Assembly (NCBI GenBank): GCA_900319715.1
Contig: ONPM01000025.1
Coordinates: 1 to 46,776 of the forward strand
DNA from: an uncultured Prevotella sp.
GTDB taxonomy: Bacteria; Bacteroidota; Bacteroidia; Bacteroidales; Bacteroidaceae
Direction of reading: 5' to 3'
Length of the DNA: 46,776 nt
Shown: positions 1-7,301 of the stretch, one piece after another
Numbering within the stretch: position 1 is the first letter of the stretch
How the letters are laid out: each line of letters begins with the position of its first letter
The notes under the pieces: model-generated
What the model saw: only the letters and a program-made list of their open reading frames with translations
Told to the model about the DNA's origin: nothing
Databases searched by the model: none
Program-made: the position numbers and the translations under genes

Positions 1-115
1 CATGCATATCCTGCATTTCGTCGTGCAGGAACTTCTCGAGTGTAGCCTTATCTGGCAACTGTAGCATATAGGTGGAGACAAACAGATTGTTGTCCATGCT
101 TGGCAAGAATCTCAT
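1..115 (-). CDS. 5' end of an unidentified protein, cut by the window edge
   Basis: An open frame on the minus strand starts at ATG 115 (or ATG 97) and runs off the left edge after about 38 residues. The residues read as a plausible protein (MDNNLFVSTYMLQLPDKATL). An in-frame TAA lies four codons upstream of ATG 115, so the frame cannot extend further. A Bacteroidetes-type promoter (TACCTTTGC, 178-186) lies about 60 bases upstream in the right direction. The segment LFVSTYMLQLPDKATLEKFL faintly recalls the C-terminal tail of DUF1016/YhcG-type nucleases, which would make this a truncated remnant, but this is recollection from a short stretch. Function unknown. Confidence 0.35.
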   Translation of the reverse strand, partial: MRFLPSMDNNLFVSTYMLQLPDKATLEKFLHDEMQDMH

Positions 116-177
116 TGGCAGGTGTTACGAATTCGTGCGACGGCGTCGCACTTTTTTGAGGAAGTTCGTTTTTTGCT

Positions 178-186
178 GCAAAGGTA
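178..186 (-). promoter_or_regulatory. Bacteroidetes -7 promoter element
   Basis: Read on the minus strand this is TACCTTTGC, an exact match to the TAnnTTTG element. It points toward the partial gene at the left edge. A second match (TATCTTTGC) lies upstream near 255-263 in the same direction. Confidence 0.5.
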
Positions 187-428
187 CGACAGTTGTGCGA
201 ACACAATGTTCGTCGGCCTTCACCATTTAGCTATTGAAACTTTATGGACAGGTGCAAAGATACGAAATTTTTATGAAACTAAAGAAGATTATAAGAAAAT
301 AATGAAATATTCGTTATAGCACGACAGATTTTGAAGGCGTTTGCCTGATTTGTCGCCATTGGGGGCAGTTGTCGCTACAAGTTGGACAAATAAATGCGAG
401 AAAGTTTGCAATGGGACAAAATATGGCC

Positions 429-437
429 TAACTTTGC
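429..437 (+). promoter_or_regulatory. promoter of candidate small RNA, copy 1
   Basis: TAACTTTGC matches the -7 consensus exactly, and a TTTG/TTG element lies about 20 bases upstream (near 403-406). The same nonamer precedes the second copy of the RNA at 9142-9150. Confidence 0.65.
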
Positions 438-440
438 CTT

Positions 441-558
441 CGATTTAAGATTCACGCATAAGTTAGTTAGAGTTAGTTTTCTTTTTCATACGTTTGGTTT
501 TAGTTAATTAGTTAGAAACGTTAGGGCCTCGCAGGGATGCGGGGCCTTAACGCGTTTT
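441..558 (+). ncRNA. candidate small RNA, copy 1 (GTTAG leader + GNRA hairpin)
   Basis: This region has no credible protein frame but looks like a short transcription unit. It has promoter TAACTTTGC at 429-437, a leader rich in GTTAG (AGTTAGTTAGAGTTAGTTTT, then TTCATAC and TTAGTTAATTAGTTAG), and a 15-bp hairpin (519-533 paired with 538-552) with loop GGGA, followed by TTTT at 555-558. The hairpin plus U-run would serve as the terminator, giving an RNA of about 115 nt. A paralogous unit with the same order of parts is at 9154-9275. The shared stem core is TCGCA-GNGA-TGCGG, while the outer pairs differ with pairing kept. I do not recognise the family. It could also be a leader for the gene at 1054, but copy 2 has no downstream gene on its strand. 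Confidence 0.6.
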
Positions 559-565
559 ACAATAT

Positions 566-719
566 GTTGCAGCGTTGCAGTGTTGCAGTTGTTTTCCAAT
601 AGGGGTAAATGTCAAAGAAAAGTTTTATATTTATATATATATAAATATATATATAAATATAAGTATAAATAGGGGATAAATAGGGCTTCATTATGGACTG
701 CAACGCTGCAACGCGCAAC
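566..719. repeat. locus A: inverted iteron cassette with AT-only centre
   Basis: Three GTTGCAG units (566-572, 574-580, 582-588) face inverted counterparts CTGCAAC (698-704, 706-712) and a degenerate GCGCAAC (713-719). Between them lies an almost pure A/T tract that includes a perfect 24-bp palindrome at 626-649. The same design, with quite different unit sequences, is found at 22207-22391 and 44085-44236. The 22-bp box array of locus A begins 30 bases further on. Function unknown; the form recalls iteron clusters beside an AT-rich melting region. Confidence 0.75.
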
Positions 720-749
720 GTGCCGACCTGGACACTGCAGTCTGTTACC

Positions 750-866
750 GATGCCTGTTTACATAGTCGCTGATGCCTGTTATACCCCCATAACAGGCAT
801 TACTTACGGTCTTAGAAGGCATTGTTTACTGTCGTAGAAGGCATCAGAAAGAGTGTTAGAAGGCAT
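750..866. repeat. locus A: array of 22-bp-spaced ATGCCT/AGGCAT boxes
   Basis: ATGCCT boxes start at 751 and 773 (22 bp apart), then inverted AGGCAT boxes end at 800, 822, 844 and 866 (each exactly 22 bp apart). The turn between the two directions is an 11-bp hairpin (773-800) with a 6-base loop. The reverse boxes share GAAGGCAT with a short conserved run before it; the remaining bases of each unit differ. The array ends with AAGGCATCGTTA followed by a purine/pyrimidine stretch and TTTTGCAAA (near 890-898), which also flank locus B. No open frame crosses it. Confidence 0.8.
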
Positions 867-1037
867 CGTTATAAAAGGCCTCCTTATTTTGCAAAGTCGG
901 GATGGCAAAAAGAATGACCCTGTTGTACGACAGAAGAGCCTGGTGTGACAGACTGCCTGAACCGCACGAGTCCAGACCCTCATTCGCGAATTAATAACTT
1001 TTATCGGTGAATTGTCCGTTTATTCAATGATTATTAG

Positions 1038-1046
1038 TACCTTTGC
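1038..1046 (+). promoter_or_regulatory. promoter leaving an almost leaderless mRNA
   Basis: TACCTTTGC is followed after 7 bases by the ATG at 1054. It lies inside any longer frame starting from the TTG at 1012 or ATG at 1027, and so argues for the start at 1054 or at one of the ATGs just after (1060, 1063). Confidence 0.6.
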
Positions 1047-1053
1047 GGCCGAG

Positions 1054-1560
1054 ATGCTGATGATGTTCCAGATCGTGCCCATCATGTGGCGTGCCGTACG
1101 GCCCAGCCGTATAGCCGACATGCCTGCCGTAGTCAATACGTTTTGGCTGCGGAAGGGGTACGAGGGGCTGACGTTCTTCGGACAGATCCTGGCTCCGACA
1201 CAGCAGGAGGCTGACCGTTTCAATGCAGGCGCATCGGCTGACAGACAGTCGGCGGCGATGAAGAACCACGAGATGATCCACCTGCGTCAGGCTCAGGCCT
1301 GTCACGACTCATGGGTCTGCTTCTACCTGTTGTATCTGTGGTACTGGCTCAAGGGATTGGTCTTCAGCGGCCGTCAGGTGCGTCGACAACTGAAACATGC
1401 CGCCTATCTGCTGAATCCTTTTGAGATGGAGGCCTACAGGCACATGAACGACCCAAACTATCTCGCCCGTTGTGAGGATGGCGCACAGGAATGGCGCAAA
1501 TATGCCAAGATGAGTCTTAAAGAGCGGCTTCTCATGTACCGGTCAAATCATAAACTTTAA
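1054..1560 (+). CDS. small HExxH-motif protein, putative zinc metallopeptidase-like
   Basis: About 168 residues. The central motif is NHEMIHLRQAQ, an HExxH signature, followed by a hydrophobic segment rich in aromatic residues (FYLLYLWYWLKGL) and a conserved-looking NPFEMEAYRHMNDPNYL. Small Bacteroidetes proteins with an NHExxHxRQ motif, one membrane-like helix and a downstream FExEAY are familiar to me as uncharacterised relatives of zinc peptidases; the E of FEMEAY would be the natural third ligand. This assignment is inference. The frame can be extended to TTG 1012, but a -7 promoter lies inside that extension, so ATG 1054 (or 1060/1063) is preferred. The EamA transporter gene follows after 12 bases on the same strand. 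Confidence 0.7.
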   Translation: MLMMFQIVPIMWRAVRPSRIADMPAVVNTFWLRKGYEGLTFFGQILAPTQQEADRFNAGASADRQSAAMKNHEMIHLRQAQACHDSWVCFYLLYLWYWLKGLVFSGRQVRRQLKHAAYLLNPFEMEAYRHMNDPNYLARCEDGAQEWRKYAKMSLKERLLMYRSNHKL

Positions 1561-1572
1561 TTTCAAATATCA

Positions 1573-2475
1573 ATGAATAAGAAACTTCAGGCGCACAGCG
1601 CCATCTTCTTGGCGAACACGATCTTCGGACTCGGTGTTCCTGTGACCAAACTGCTGCTCGACGAGTGGGTGACCCCTATGGGCTACATGGCCTCGCGCTC
1701 ACTCGGTGCTTGTCTCGTGTTCTGGCTCATTGCCGCCTTCCTGCCTAAGGAACATGTGGAGCGCAAGGACCTGATCACCATCCTCGCAGGCGGACTCTTG
1801 GGCTTTGTCATCTCACAGACGCTCACCGCCTGGGCACTCGACTACACCAGCCCTGTCTATTTCTCGCTCATTGCGACGCTCACGCCTGTGGCCGTGATGC
1901 TCTGTGCGGCCTTGACGATAGGCGAGAAGATCACACCGATGAAGTTCCTGGGCGTGCTGCTGGGTATTGCAGGTGCCGTGTTGATGGTGCTGATGAGTCA
2001 GACGTTAGGGTCAGGAAAGAACGATTTGATCGGTATTTCGCTGGCCATCCTGAGTGTGCTCACCTGGGCCGTATACCTTATTATAACGCGTAATGTGGCT
2101 TCGAAGTACTCGCCCGTGACGCAGATGAAGTATGTCTTCCTAATCTCGGCCATCGTGACCGTACCCATCGCCATCCCGGAAATGCCGATGAATACGCTCT
2201 ATACGTCAGCCTGGGGCTGGGATGGAGTGGTGGAGATGCTCTTTATCGTGCTGGGTGCTACGGCCCTCGGCTATTTCCTCATTCCCTTTGCCATGAAGTA
2301 CCTGCAGGCCACGACGGTCAGTATCTACACCAACCTGCAGCCTGTGATCGCCTCGTTCGTGGCCATCATGATCGGCCAGGATGTGCTCACATGGGACAAG
2401 CCCGTGGCAGGAATACTGGTGCTGCTGAGCGCCTACATCGTCACGGTGGTAACGGCGAAGGACGCCAAAGGCTGA
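1573..2475 (+). CDS. EamA/DMT-family transporter
   Basis: 300 residues, with about ten predicted membrane helices in two homologous halves, as in the drug/metabolite transporter (EamA) family. The first half contains the typical FxxARSLGAxLVFWL-type segment (residues 36-55), and the second half begins at ILSVLTWAVYLIITRN. It sits in the inner membrane and probably exports or imports a small metabolite; the substrate cannot be read from sequence. It is 12 bases downstream of the HExxH gene and probably co-transcribed. It converges with the methylase gene on the other strand with no spacer at all (stop codons at 2475 and 2476 abut). Confidence 0.9.
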   Translation: MNKKLQAHSAIFLANTIFGLGVPVTKLLLDEWVTPMGYMASRSLGACLVFWLIAAFLPKEHVERKDLITILAGGLLGFVISQTLTAWALDYTSPVYFSLIATLTPVAVMLCAALTIGEKITPMKFLGVLLGIAGAVLMVLMSQTLGSGKNDLIGISLAILSVLTWAVYLIITRNVASKYSPVTQMKYVFLISAIVTVPIAIPEMPMNTLYTSAWGWDGVVEMLFIVLGATALGYFLIPFAMKYLQATTVSIYTNLQPVIASFVAIMIGQDVLTWDKPVAGILVLLSAYIVTVVTAKDAKG

Positions 2476-3267
2476 TTATTTGGTGAGTTCCCAGAAGGCA
2501 ACGGCTGCCGCTGCTGCCACATTGAGGGAGTCGACCTGATGATACATGGGGATGCGGACGACGAAGTCTGCATCCTCAATCGTTTTCTGGGGCAGGCCCT
2601 CGCCCTCGGTTCCCATGATAACAGCCAAATGTTCCTGTTGCTTGAGAATAGGGTCGGAGAGGGAGATACTATTGTCACTAAGGGCCATCGCGGCGGTCTT
2701 GAAACCCGAATCGTGCAACTGCCGGTAATCATCCAGCCAAGTCCAAGGCACGAGAAAGACGGTGCCCATAGAGACGCGTATCGACCTGCGATTCAAGGGG
2801 TCACATGAACTTCGTGTAAGTAATACTGCATCCACGCCAAGTGCTGCTGCCGAGCGGAAGATGGCGCCGATATTGGTGGTGTCGCAGACGCTGTCGATGA
2901 TGCAGACACGACGGGCGTCTTTAAGGATTTCATCGAGTTTAGGCTCCGGCTTGCGACGCATGGCGCAGAGCACGCCACGGGTCAGCGTGTAGCCCGTCAA
3001 TTGCGAGAGCAGTTCCCTCGAGCCAGTATAGACGGGCATCGAAGAATGGGCCTCGATGATATCGGCAGCATCGCCCTCGATATGCTTCTGTTCGCAGAGC
3101 AGGGCCTGTGGCTCATAGCCAGCCTGTAGCGCCACACGGATCACCTTCGGACTTTCTGCGATGAAAAGGCCTTGTTCTGCATTCAGACGGTTCCGTAGTT
3201 GTGTCTCTGTCATCGTGGCAAATAGGGCCACGCGGGGATCGTCTATCGATGAAATCTCGTAAATCAT
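2476..3267 (-). CDS. TrmH/SpoU-family RNA 2'-O-methyltransferase
   Basis: 263 residues. The N-terminal substrate-binding part (residues 1-95) includes FIAESPKVIRVAL. The C-terminal SPOUT domain shows the family motifs: motif 1 around DTTNIGAIFRSAAALGVDAV (N is the usual catalytic-site residue), motif 2 MGTEGEGLP, and motif 3 IPMYHQVDSLNVAAAAAV. It would methylate the 2'-OH of a ribose in rRNA or tRNA using AdoMet; the exact position is not deducible. Its ATG overlaps the stop of the M64 gene by 4 bases, so it is the last gene of a folK-M64-methylase operon. Confidence 0.9.
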   Translation of the reverse strand: MIYEISSIDDPRVALFATMTETQLRNRLNAEQGLFIAESPKVIRVALQAGYEPQALLCEQKHIEGDAADIIEAHSSMPVYTGSRELLSQLTGYTLTRGVLCAMRRKPEPKLDEILKDARRVCIIDSVCDTTNIGAIFRSAAALGVDAVLLTRSSCDPLNRRSIRVSMGTVFLVPWTWLDDYRQLHDSGFKTAAMALSDNSISLSDPILKQQEHLAVIMGTEGEGLPQKTIEDADFVVRIPMYHQVDSLNVAAAAAVAFWELTK

Positions 3268-4496
3268 TTCGTATAGAAGTCAATAAGCCGGACAAGCGCC
3301 TCCTGGCAGACCACACAGAACTCAGGCTCCTCATTGGTCCGCATACGGCAGTTCTCACAACCACGCCAGACGCCTTTCTCCAGATAGCCGCCACCCTCGA
3401 TGAGTCCGGCCCTTCCTTCCTGAATGAGATGCTCCCACTTGACGTAAGCCGTCGCCTGGGTGGTCAGGTTGGGTTCCCAGGGCTCTGTGTCGGAGAAATA
3501 GATCGGATCGTCATTGCCATAGGCATACTCATCGCCCAATCCACCGAAGGAATGGCCGAATTCGTGTACCACCACAGGCAGGAAATGCTTACCGCCTGTA
3601 TAGCAGAGATTATAGGAATTATAGATACCACCTCCGCCATAGTGCCCGGTATTCACCAGGATGATGATATGCTCGTAGGGCGTGCCAGCCAACAGGTCGT
3701 GCAGTCGTTTCAAGTGCAGTGTTGTGAGATAGCGGTCGCTGTAGAAGGTATCGAAGTGGGAGCCGAGGGCTGTGTTCTTCCAGATACCTTTCGACGGCTC
3801 GCTGGTGCCCGATTCTTCCGATACGGATTTCACGGCGATGATGTTAAAACGGTCTTGCATCGACTTGAACGGTTCGTGGTTGAAGAGGGAGCCGATGGCC
3901 TTCTGACAGTCCTCGAGGTAATGCTCCATTTCATCGGCCGTATAGCCCTCCGCCACGAAGGCGATATGGATGCAACGGGAGGTGTCGGCGGCCTGATGCA
4001 GCACGTCGTAGGGCGTGATGCTGTGCTCGCCGGCCTTACGGATCAGAATGTCGTTGGGAGCGACGATATGCGTCAGCGAATTAACCACTTCATCGTGGTA
4101 ATCGAATAGTTCCACCTTGATTTCAACGGTGTCTTTTGGGAAGGGTACCAGGAACACGTTCTCGAAGGATTTCTGCACGCGCTTGGCCTCTTCTGTGGCG
4201 AGCCATTCCTGGAAGAGGGTGGAGAAGGAGTGACGGTAAATGACCATTCCATCGGCCTTTGAACGCATGGTGATCTGGCCGTTACCCTTCAGCGGCAACT
4301 CTGCCAGACGGTCTCTGCGTCCATACCAATGGGGTAGGCTGACGAGTTCGTCAACATAGATCTGATGGAGACTGTTGTCGCCTGCAAAGGTATAGTCTAG
4401 CCGCAGGGTCCGATTCTCGAAATAGTCTTCGAAACGCTGGGCTTGAATGGAGACTGTTGCAGACAGTAATGCAATGATAATGAATAGTTTTCTCAT
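3264..4496 (-). CDS. secreted M64-family (IgA peptidase-like) metallopeptidase
   Basis: 410 residues with a clear signal peptide (MRKLFIIIALLSATVSIQAQ). Residues about 25-135 match the N-terminal beta-domain seen in M64 peptidases, followed by the catalytic domain. The zinc site is VVHEFGHSFGGLGDEY (HExxH with the downstream GDEY). Near the C-terminus are four cysteines (CENC...CVVC) that may bind metal or form disulfides. M64 members of gut Bacteroidetes are named after an IgA-cleaving clostridial enzyme, but most have unknown substrates. It overlaps folK upstream and the methylase gene downstream by 4 bases each. Confidence 0.88.
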   Translation of the reverse strand: MRKLFIIIALLSATVSIQAQRFEDYFENRTLRLDYTFAGDNSLHQIYVDELVSLPHWYGRRDRLAELPLKGNGQITMRSKADGMVIYRHSFSTLFQEWLATEEAKRVQKSFENVFLVPFPKDTVEIKVELFDYHDEVVNSLTHIVAPNDILIRKAGEHSITPYDVLHQAADTSRCIHIAFVAEGYTADEMEHYLEDCQKAIGSLFNHEPFKSMQDRFNIIAVKSVSEESGTSEPSKGIWKNTALGSHFDTFYSDRYLTTLHLKRLHDLLAGTPYEHIIILVNTGHYGGGGIYNSYNLCYTGGKHFLPVVVHEFGHSFGGLGDEYAYGNDDPIYFSDTEPWEPNLTTQATAYVKWEHLIQEGRAGLIEGGGYLEKGVWRGCENCRMRTNEEPEFCVVCQEALVRLIDFYTK

Positions 4497-4864
4497 AATT
4501 CGTTCAATAAATCCTTAACATAGTTTCTTTCCCAGTCACGCAGATGATGTCGTCGTTCATCGTACTGCAACAGATCGAGGTCGATAGCCACGATACCATC
4601 CTCGTTTTTGGTACGTCCCAATCGTTTCTCGGTCTCCTTCAGTACCTCACAGAGGAGTCCCTCGCCAAGGGATGTAGTTCCCTTGCAGAGTTGATTCAGA
4701 TAGGGCTCCTTGCGACTGGAATGAATCGGTTCCGTCCACATGGCAGAAGTGAAATGGCATTCCGTCAGCAGTTGCACGAGTTGTTCACGAGCGGCTTCCA
4801 GTCGAGCCTCCTGGTTCTCGTTCGAGGCCAGACTGATAATGATTTGATGTTCTTTCTGATTCAT
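4493..4864 (-). CDS. folK: HPPK-like 7,8-dihydropterin pyrophosphokinase, short form
   Basis: 123 residues. The HPPK fold is recognisable: IIISLASNEN at the N-terminus (pterin/ATP site, normally xxLGSNxG), E-KRLGRTKNEDGIVAIDLDLLQYD (the family RxxxxxxPRxIDLDLL region, acidic metal ligands retained as D-x-D) and the C-terminal H-DWERNYV. The enzyme transfers pyrophosphate from ATP to 6-hydroxymethyl-7,8-dihydropterin in folate synthesis. At about 123 residues it is shorter than the usual ~160, so some loop is missing. The frame could start 13 codons earlier, but a TACCTTTGC promoter lies in that stretch, so ATG 4864 is preferred, giving an mRNA with almost no leader. Confidence 0.75.
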   Translation of the reverse strand: MNQKEHQIIISLASNENQEARLEAAREQLVQLLTECHFTSAMWTEPIHSSRKEPYLNQLCKGTTSLGEGLLCEVLKETEKRLGRTKNEDGIVAIDLDLLQYDERRHHLRDWERNYVKDLLNEL

Positions 4865-4871
4865 AACGAAT

Positions 4872-4880
4872 GCAAAGGTA
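4872..4880 (-). promoter_or_regulatory. promoter of the folK-M64-methylase operon
   Basis: On the minus strand TACCTTTGC is followed by 7 bases and then the ATG at 4864. This is the same spacing as at 1038-1054. Confidence 0.65.
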
Positions 4881-4953
4881 CGAATAAGCGGGTGAAAAAC
4901 CAAATAAAAAGAAAAAAAACAAAGAATTTAGATAATATACGGAAAATATTCAG

Positions 4954-4962
4954 TACCTTTGC
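4954..4962 (+). promoter_or_regulatory. distal upstream promoter toward serC
   Basis: TACCTTTGC on the plus strand lies about 195 bases before serC. No credible frame lies between, so it would give serC a long leader or drive a short untranslated RNA. A second, closer element is at 5100-5108. Confidence 0.45.
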
Positions 4963-5099
4963 CACATAATTATAATAAATAAGGAAACAAAACTATCAAA
5001 AGATGCAGTAAACTGCGATGTAGGGTTGACAAAATGAAAGAAAATGCATTATTTTTGTGAATTCCTGCTCAAATATTTGGTCGAATGAAATAAAAAGTG

Positions 5100-5108
5100 T
5101 AATTTCGC
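5100..5108 (+). promoter_or_regulatory. proximal serC promoter candidate
   Basis: TAATTTCGC is a variant of the -7 element about 50 bases before the serC ATG. The identical nonamer stands about 44 bases before the DUF3127 gene (29052-29060), which supports it as a real promoter variant. Confidence 0.45.
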
Positions 5109-5156
5109 AGCGTTTTTCAAAAACAGATTAGTTTAAACTTTATAAATAACAACCAA

Positions 5157-6224
5157 ATGAAGAAGTACAACTTTAATGCCGGTCCCTCGATGCTTCCCCG
5201 TGAGGTCATCGAAGCAACCGCTCAACAGTGTCTTGATTTCAATGGCTCGGGTCTCTCTCTGATGGAGATCAGCCACCGTGCAAAGGACTTTCAGCCTGTC
5301 GTAGACGAGGCCGTGGCTCTGACGAAGGAACTCCTTGACGTGCCCGAGGGCTATTCAGTGATTTTCCTCGGTGGTGGCGCTTCACTCGAGTTCTGCATGA
5401 TTCCTTTCAACTTCCTGATTAAGAAGGCTGCCTATCTGAACACGGGCGTCTGGGCCAAGAAGGCCATGAAGGAAGCCAAGTTGTTTGGTGAGGTCGTAGA
5501 GGTGGCTTCTTCTGCCGACGCCAACTACACCTTCATCCCCAAGGACTGGAGCGTGCCTGCAGATGCCGACTATCTGCACATCACCACCAATAACACCATT
5601 TATGGTACTGAGATCCGCAAGGACCTCGATGTCAACGTGCCTCTGATTGCCGATATGTCGTCAGACTTCATGAGCCGTCCTGTTGATGTCAGCAAGTACG
5701 ACGCCATCTATGCCGGTGCCCAGAAGAACCTGTCTATGGCTGGTGTGACCATCATCATCCTGAAGGACGAGAAGTTGGGTAAGGCTCCCCGTGAGATTCC
5801 CACGATGCTCGACTACCGCACTCATGTCGACAAGGGCTCGATGTTCAACACACCTCCTGTGGTGCCCATCTACTGCGCCCTTGAGAACCTCCGCTGGATC
5901 AAGCGTCAGGGTGGTGTCGAGGCTATGGACAAACTGGCCAAGCAGCGTGCAGAGATCGTCTATGGCGAGATCGACCGCAACAAGATGTTCGTAGGTACAG
6001 CCAAGGAGGAGGATCGTTCGCTGATGAACCTCTGCTTCGTGATGGCCGACGAGTACAAGGAACTGGAGAAGGACTTCCTTGACTTCGCCGTATCGAAGGG
6101 TATGGTTGGCGTGAAGGGTCACCGTTCTGTGGGTGGCTTCCGTGCTTCTTGCTACAACGCCCAGACCATCGAAGGCTGCAACGCCCTCGTCGCCTGCATG
6201 AAGGAATTTGAGGCTCAACACTAA
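5157..6224 (+). CDS. serC: phosphoserine aminotransferase
   Basis: 355 residues, the family's usual length. It starts [17 protein letters not shown], the characteristic NAGPxxLP N-terminus. The pyridoxal phosphate lysine is in [14 protein letters not shown], and the C-terminal segment [16 protein letters not shown] is the typical substrate-binding end. It converts 3-phosphohydroxypyruvate plus glutamate to 3-phosphoserine and 2-oxoglutarate, the second step of serine synthesis, and can also act in pyridoxine synthesis. The next gene, serA, encodes the first step, so the two form a serine operon interrupted only by a short inverted-repeat element. Confidence 0.97.
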   Translation: MKKYNFNAGPSMLPREVIEATAQQCLDFNGSGLSLMEISHRAKDFQPVVDEAVALTKELLDVPEGYSVIFLGGGASLEFCMIPFNFLIKKAAYLNTGVWAKKAMKEAKLFGEVVEVASSADANYTFIPKDWSVPADADYLHITTNNTIYGTEIRKDLDVNVPLIADMSSDFMSRPVDVSKYDAIYAGAQKNLSMAGVTIIILKDEKLGKAPREIPTMLDYRTHVDKGSMFNTPPVVPIYCALENLRWIKRQGGVEAMDKLAKQRAEIVYGEIDRNKMFVGTAKEEDRSLMNLCFVMADEYKELEKDFLDFAVSKGMVGVKGHRSVGGFRASCYNAQTIEGCNALVACMKEFEAQH

Positions 6225-6233
6225 GGAATTAAC

Positions 6234-6307
6234 GACCACGAATTACACAAATCTCACTAATTGGCTGCGCATAGCCATCATTCGTGTAATTCGTGTAATT
6301 CGTGGTC
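6234..6307. repeat. short inverted repeat with nonamer arms (serC-serA gap)
   Basis: The left arm (6234-6252) begins GACCACGAATTACAC. The right arm (6280-6307) is its inverse with one further CGAATTACA unit, so the arms are tandem nonamers. The element fills most of the 100-base gap between serC and serA. It belongs to the same architectural class as the elements at 11828, 27711 and 38303, with a different unit sequence. Confidence 0.7.
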
Positions 6308-6324
6308 AAAATAGAAAAAAAGAA

Positions 6325-7242
6325 ATGAAAGTATTAGTTGCAACAGAAAAGCCATTTGCAAGTGCCGCTGTTGATGGCATTCGCAAGGAAGTAGAGGCAG
6401 CCGGCAACGAACTCGTGCTGCTGGAGAAATATACTGAGAAGGCTCAGTTCCTCGACGCTGTGAAGGATGCCGACGCGCTGATTATCCGTTCGGATAAGGT
6501 TGACGCTGAGGTGCTCGACGCTGCCAAGCAGTTGAAGATTGTCGTTCGTGCCGGAGCTGGCTACGACAACATCGACCTCGCCGCTGCCACAGCCCACAAC
6601 GTGGTCGCTGAGAACACTCCTGGCCAGAATGCCAACGCCGTAGCCGAACTCGTCTTCGGTCTGCTGGTGATGGCCGTTCGTGGATTCTACAACGGTAAGA
6701 GCGGTTCTGAACTGCTGGGTAAGAAACTCGGTATCCTCGCTTTCGGTAACGTTGGCCGCAACGTGGCCCGTATCGCCAAGGGCTTTGGTATGGATGTCTA
6801 TGCCTTCGACGCCTACTGTCCCGCTGAGGTCATTGAGAAAGCCGGTGTTCACGCCGTCGCCAATCAGGACGCTCTCTTCGAGACTTGCGACGTCGTTTCA
6901 CTTCATATCCCCGCTACGCCTGAGACCAAGCAGAGCATCAACTATGATCTCGTTGGTAAGATGAAGAAGGGTGGTATCCTCGTGAACACGGCCCGTAAGG
7001 AGGTTATCGACGAGGCTGGTCTCATCAAACTGATGGCTGAGCGTGAGGACCTGAAGTTCGTCACAGACATCATGCCCGATGCCAACGACGAGTTCGCCAA
7101 GTTCGAGGGCCGTTACTTCTCGACACCGAAGAAGATGGGTGCCCAGACTGCCGAGGCCAACATCAATGCCGGTATCGCTGCCGCCAAGCAGATCAACGCC
7201 TTCTTCAAGGACGGCGACACCAAGTTCCAGGTGAACAAGTAA
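6325..7242 (+). CDS. serA: D-3-phosphoglycerate dehydrogenase, short form without ACT domain
   Basis: 305 residues. The frame is open further upstream through the inverted repeat, but ATG 6325 gives the normal N-terminus MKVLVATEKPFA. The Rossmann motif is GILAFGNVGRNVARIAKGFG, and the D-isomer dehydrogenase signatures include NTPGQNANAVAELVFGLLVMA and GGILVNTARKEVIDEAGL (catalytic Arg). Where most family members have TPHxG with the catalytic His, this protein has TPKKMGAQT, so lysine stands at that place (about residues 269-270). Lysine in this place is known for short PGDHs such as that of Entamoeba. No regulatory ACT domain follows, so allosteric serine control of the usual type is unlikely. 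Confidence 0.95.
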   Translation: MKVLVATEKPFASAAVDGIRKEVEAAGNELVLLEKYTEKAQFLDAVKDADALIIRSDKVDAEVLDAAKQLKIVVRAGAGYDNIDLAAATAHNVVAENTPGQNANAVAELVFGLLVMAVRGFYNGKSGSELLGKKLGILAFGNVGRNVARIAKGFGMDVYAFDAYCPAEVIEKAGVHAVANQDALFETCDVVSLHIPATPETKQSINYDLVGKMKKGGILVNTARKEVIDEAGLIKLMAEREDLKFVTDIMPDANDEFAKFEGRYFSTPKKMGAQTAEANINAGIAAAKQINAFFKDGDTKFQVNK

Positions 7243-7261
7243 AAACGTTATATATCAAAAG

Positions 7262-7297
7262 GAGCCTGACATTCTGGTGTGTCAGGCTCTTTTTTTG
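7262..7297 (+). terminator. rho-independent terminator after serA
   Basis: GAGCCTGACA (7262-7271) pairs perfectly with TGTCAGGCTC (7280-7289) across an 8-base loop and is followed by a run of T. In the other direction the stem is followed by CCTTTTG, so it may also terminate the GH5 gene, whose stop is at 7302. Confidence 0.88.
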
Positions 7298-7301
7298 TTC
7301 T

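Noticed and set aside
122..319. 65-residue plus-strand frame
   Set aside because: It runs against two minus-strand promoter elements, has no ribosome site and its composition is that of intergenic DNA.
519..552. Hairpin of copy 1 as a riboswitch for the HExxH gene
   Set aside because: The gene has its own promoter 480 bases later, and copy 2 of the hairpin has no downstream gene on its strand.
750..866. 22-bp-spaced array as a CRISPR
   Set aside because: The repeated part is only 6-9 bases, boxes change direction in the middle, units are far too short, and no cas gene is present in the window.
3201..4109. 302-residue frame antisense to the M64 peptidase gene
   Set aside because: It mirrors the codon structure of the recognised M64 gene, which has a signal peptide and an intact zinc motif. 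Similar long antisense frames over the LRR, DEAD-box, dnaN and galE genes are also shadows.
6208..6324. N-terminal extension of SerA
   Set aside because: The extension is a translation of the inverted repeat between serC and serA (NYTNLTN..., IRVIRVIRG), and the family N-terminus begins at 6325.
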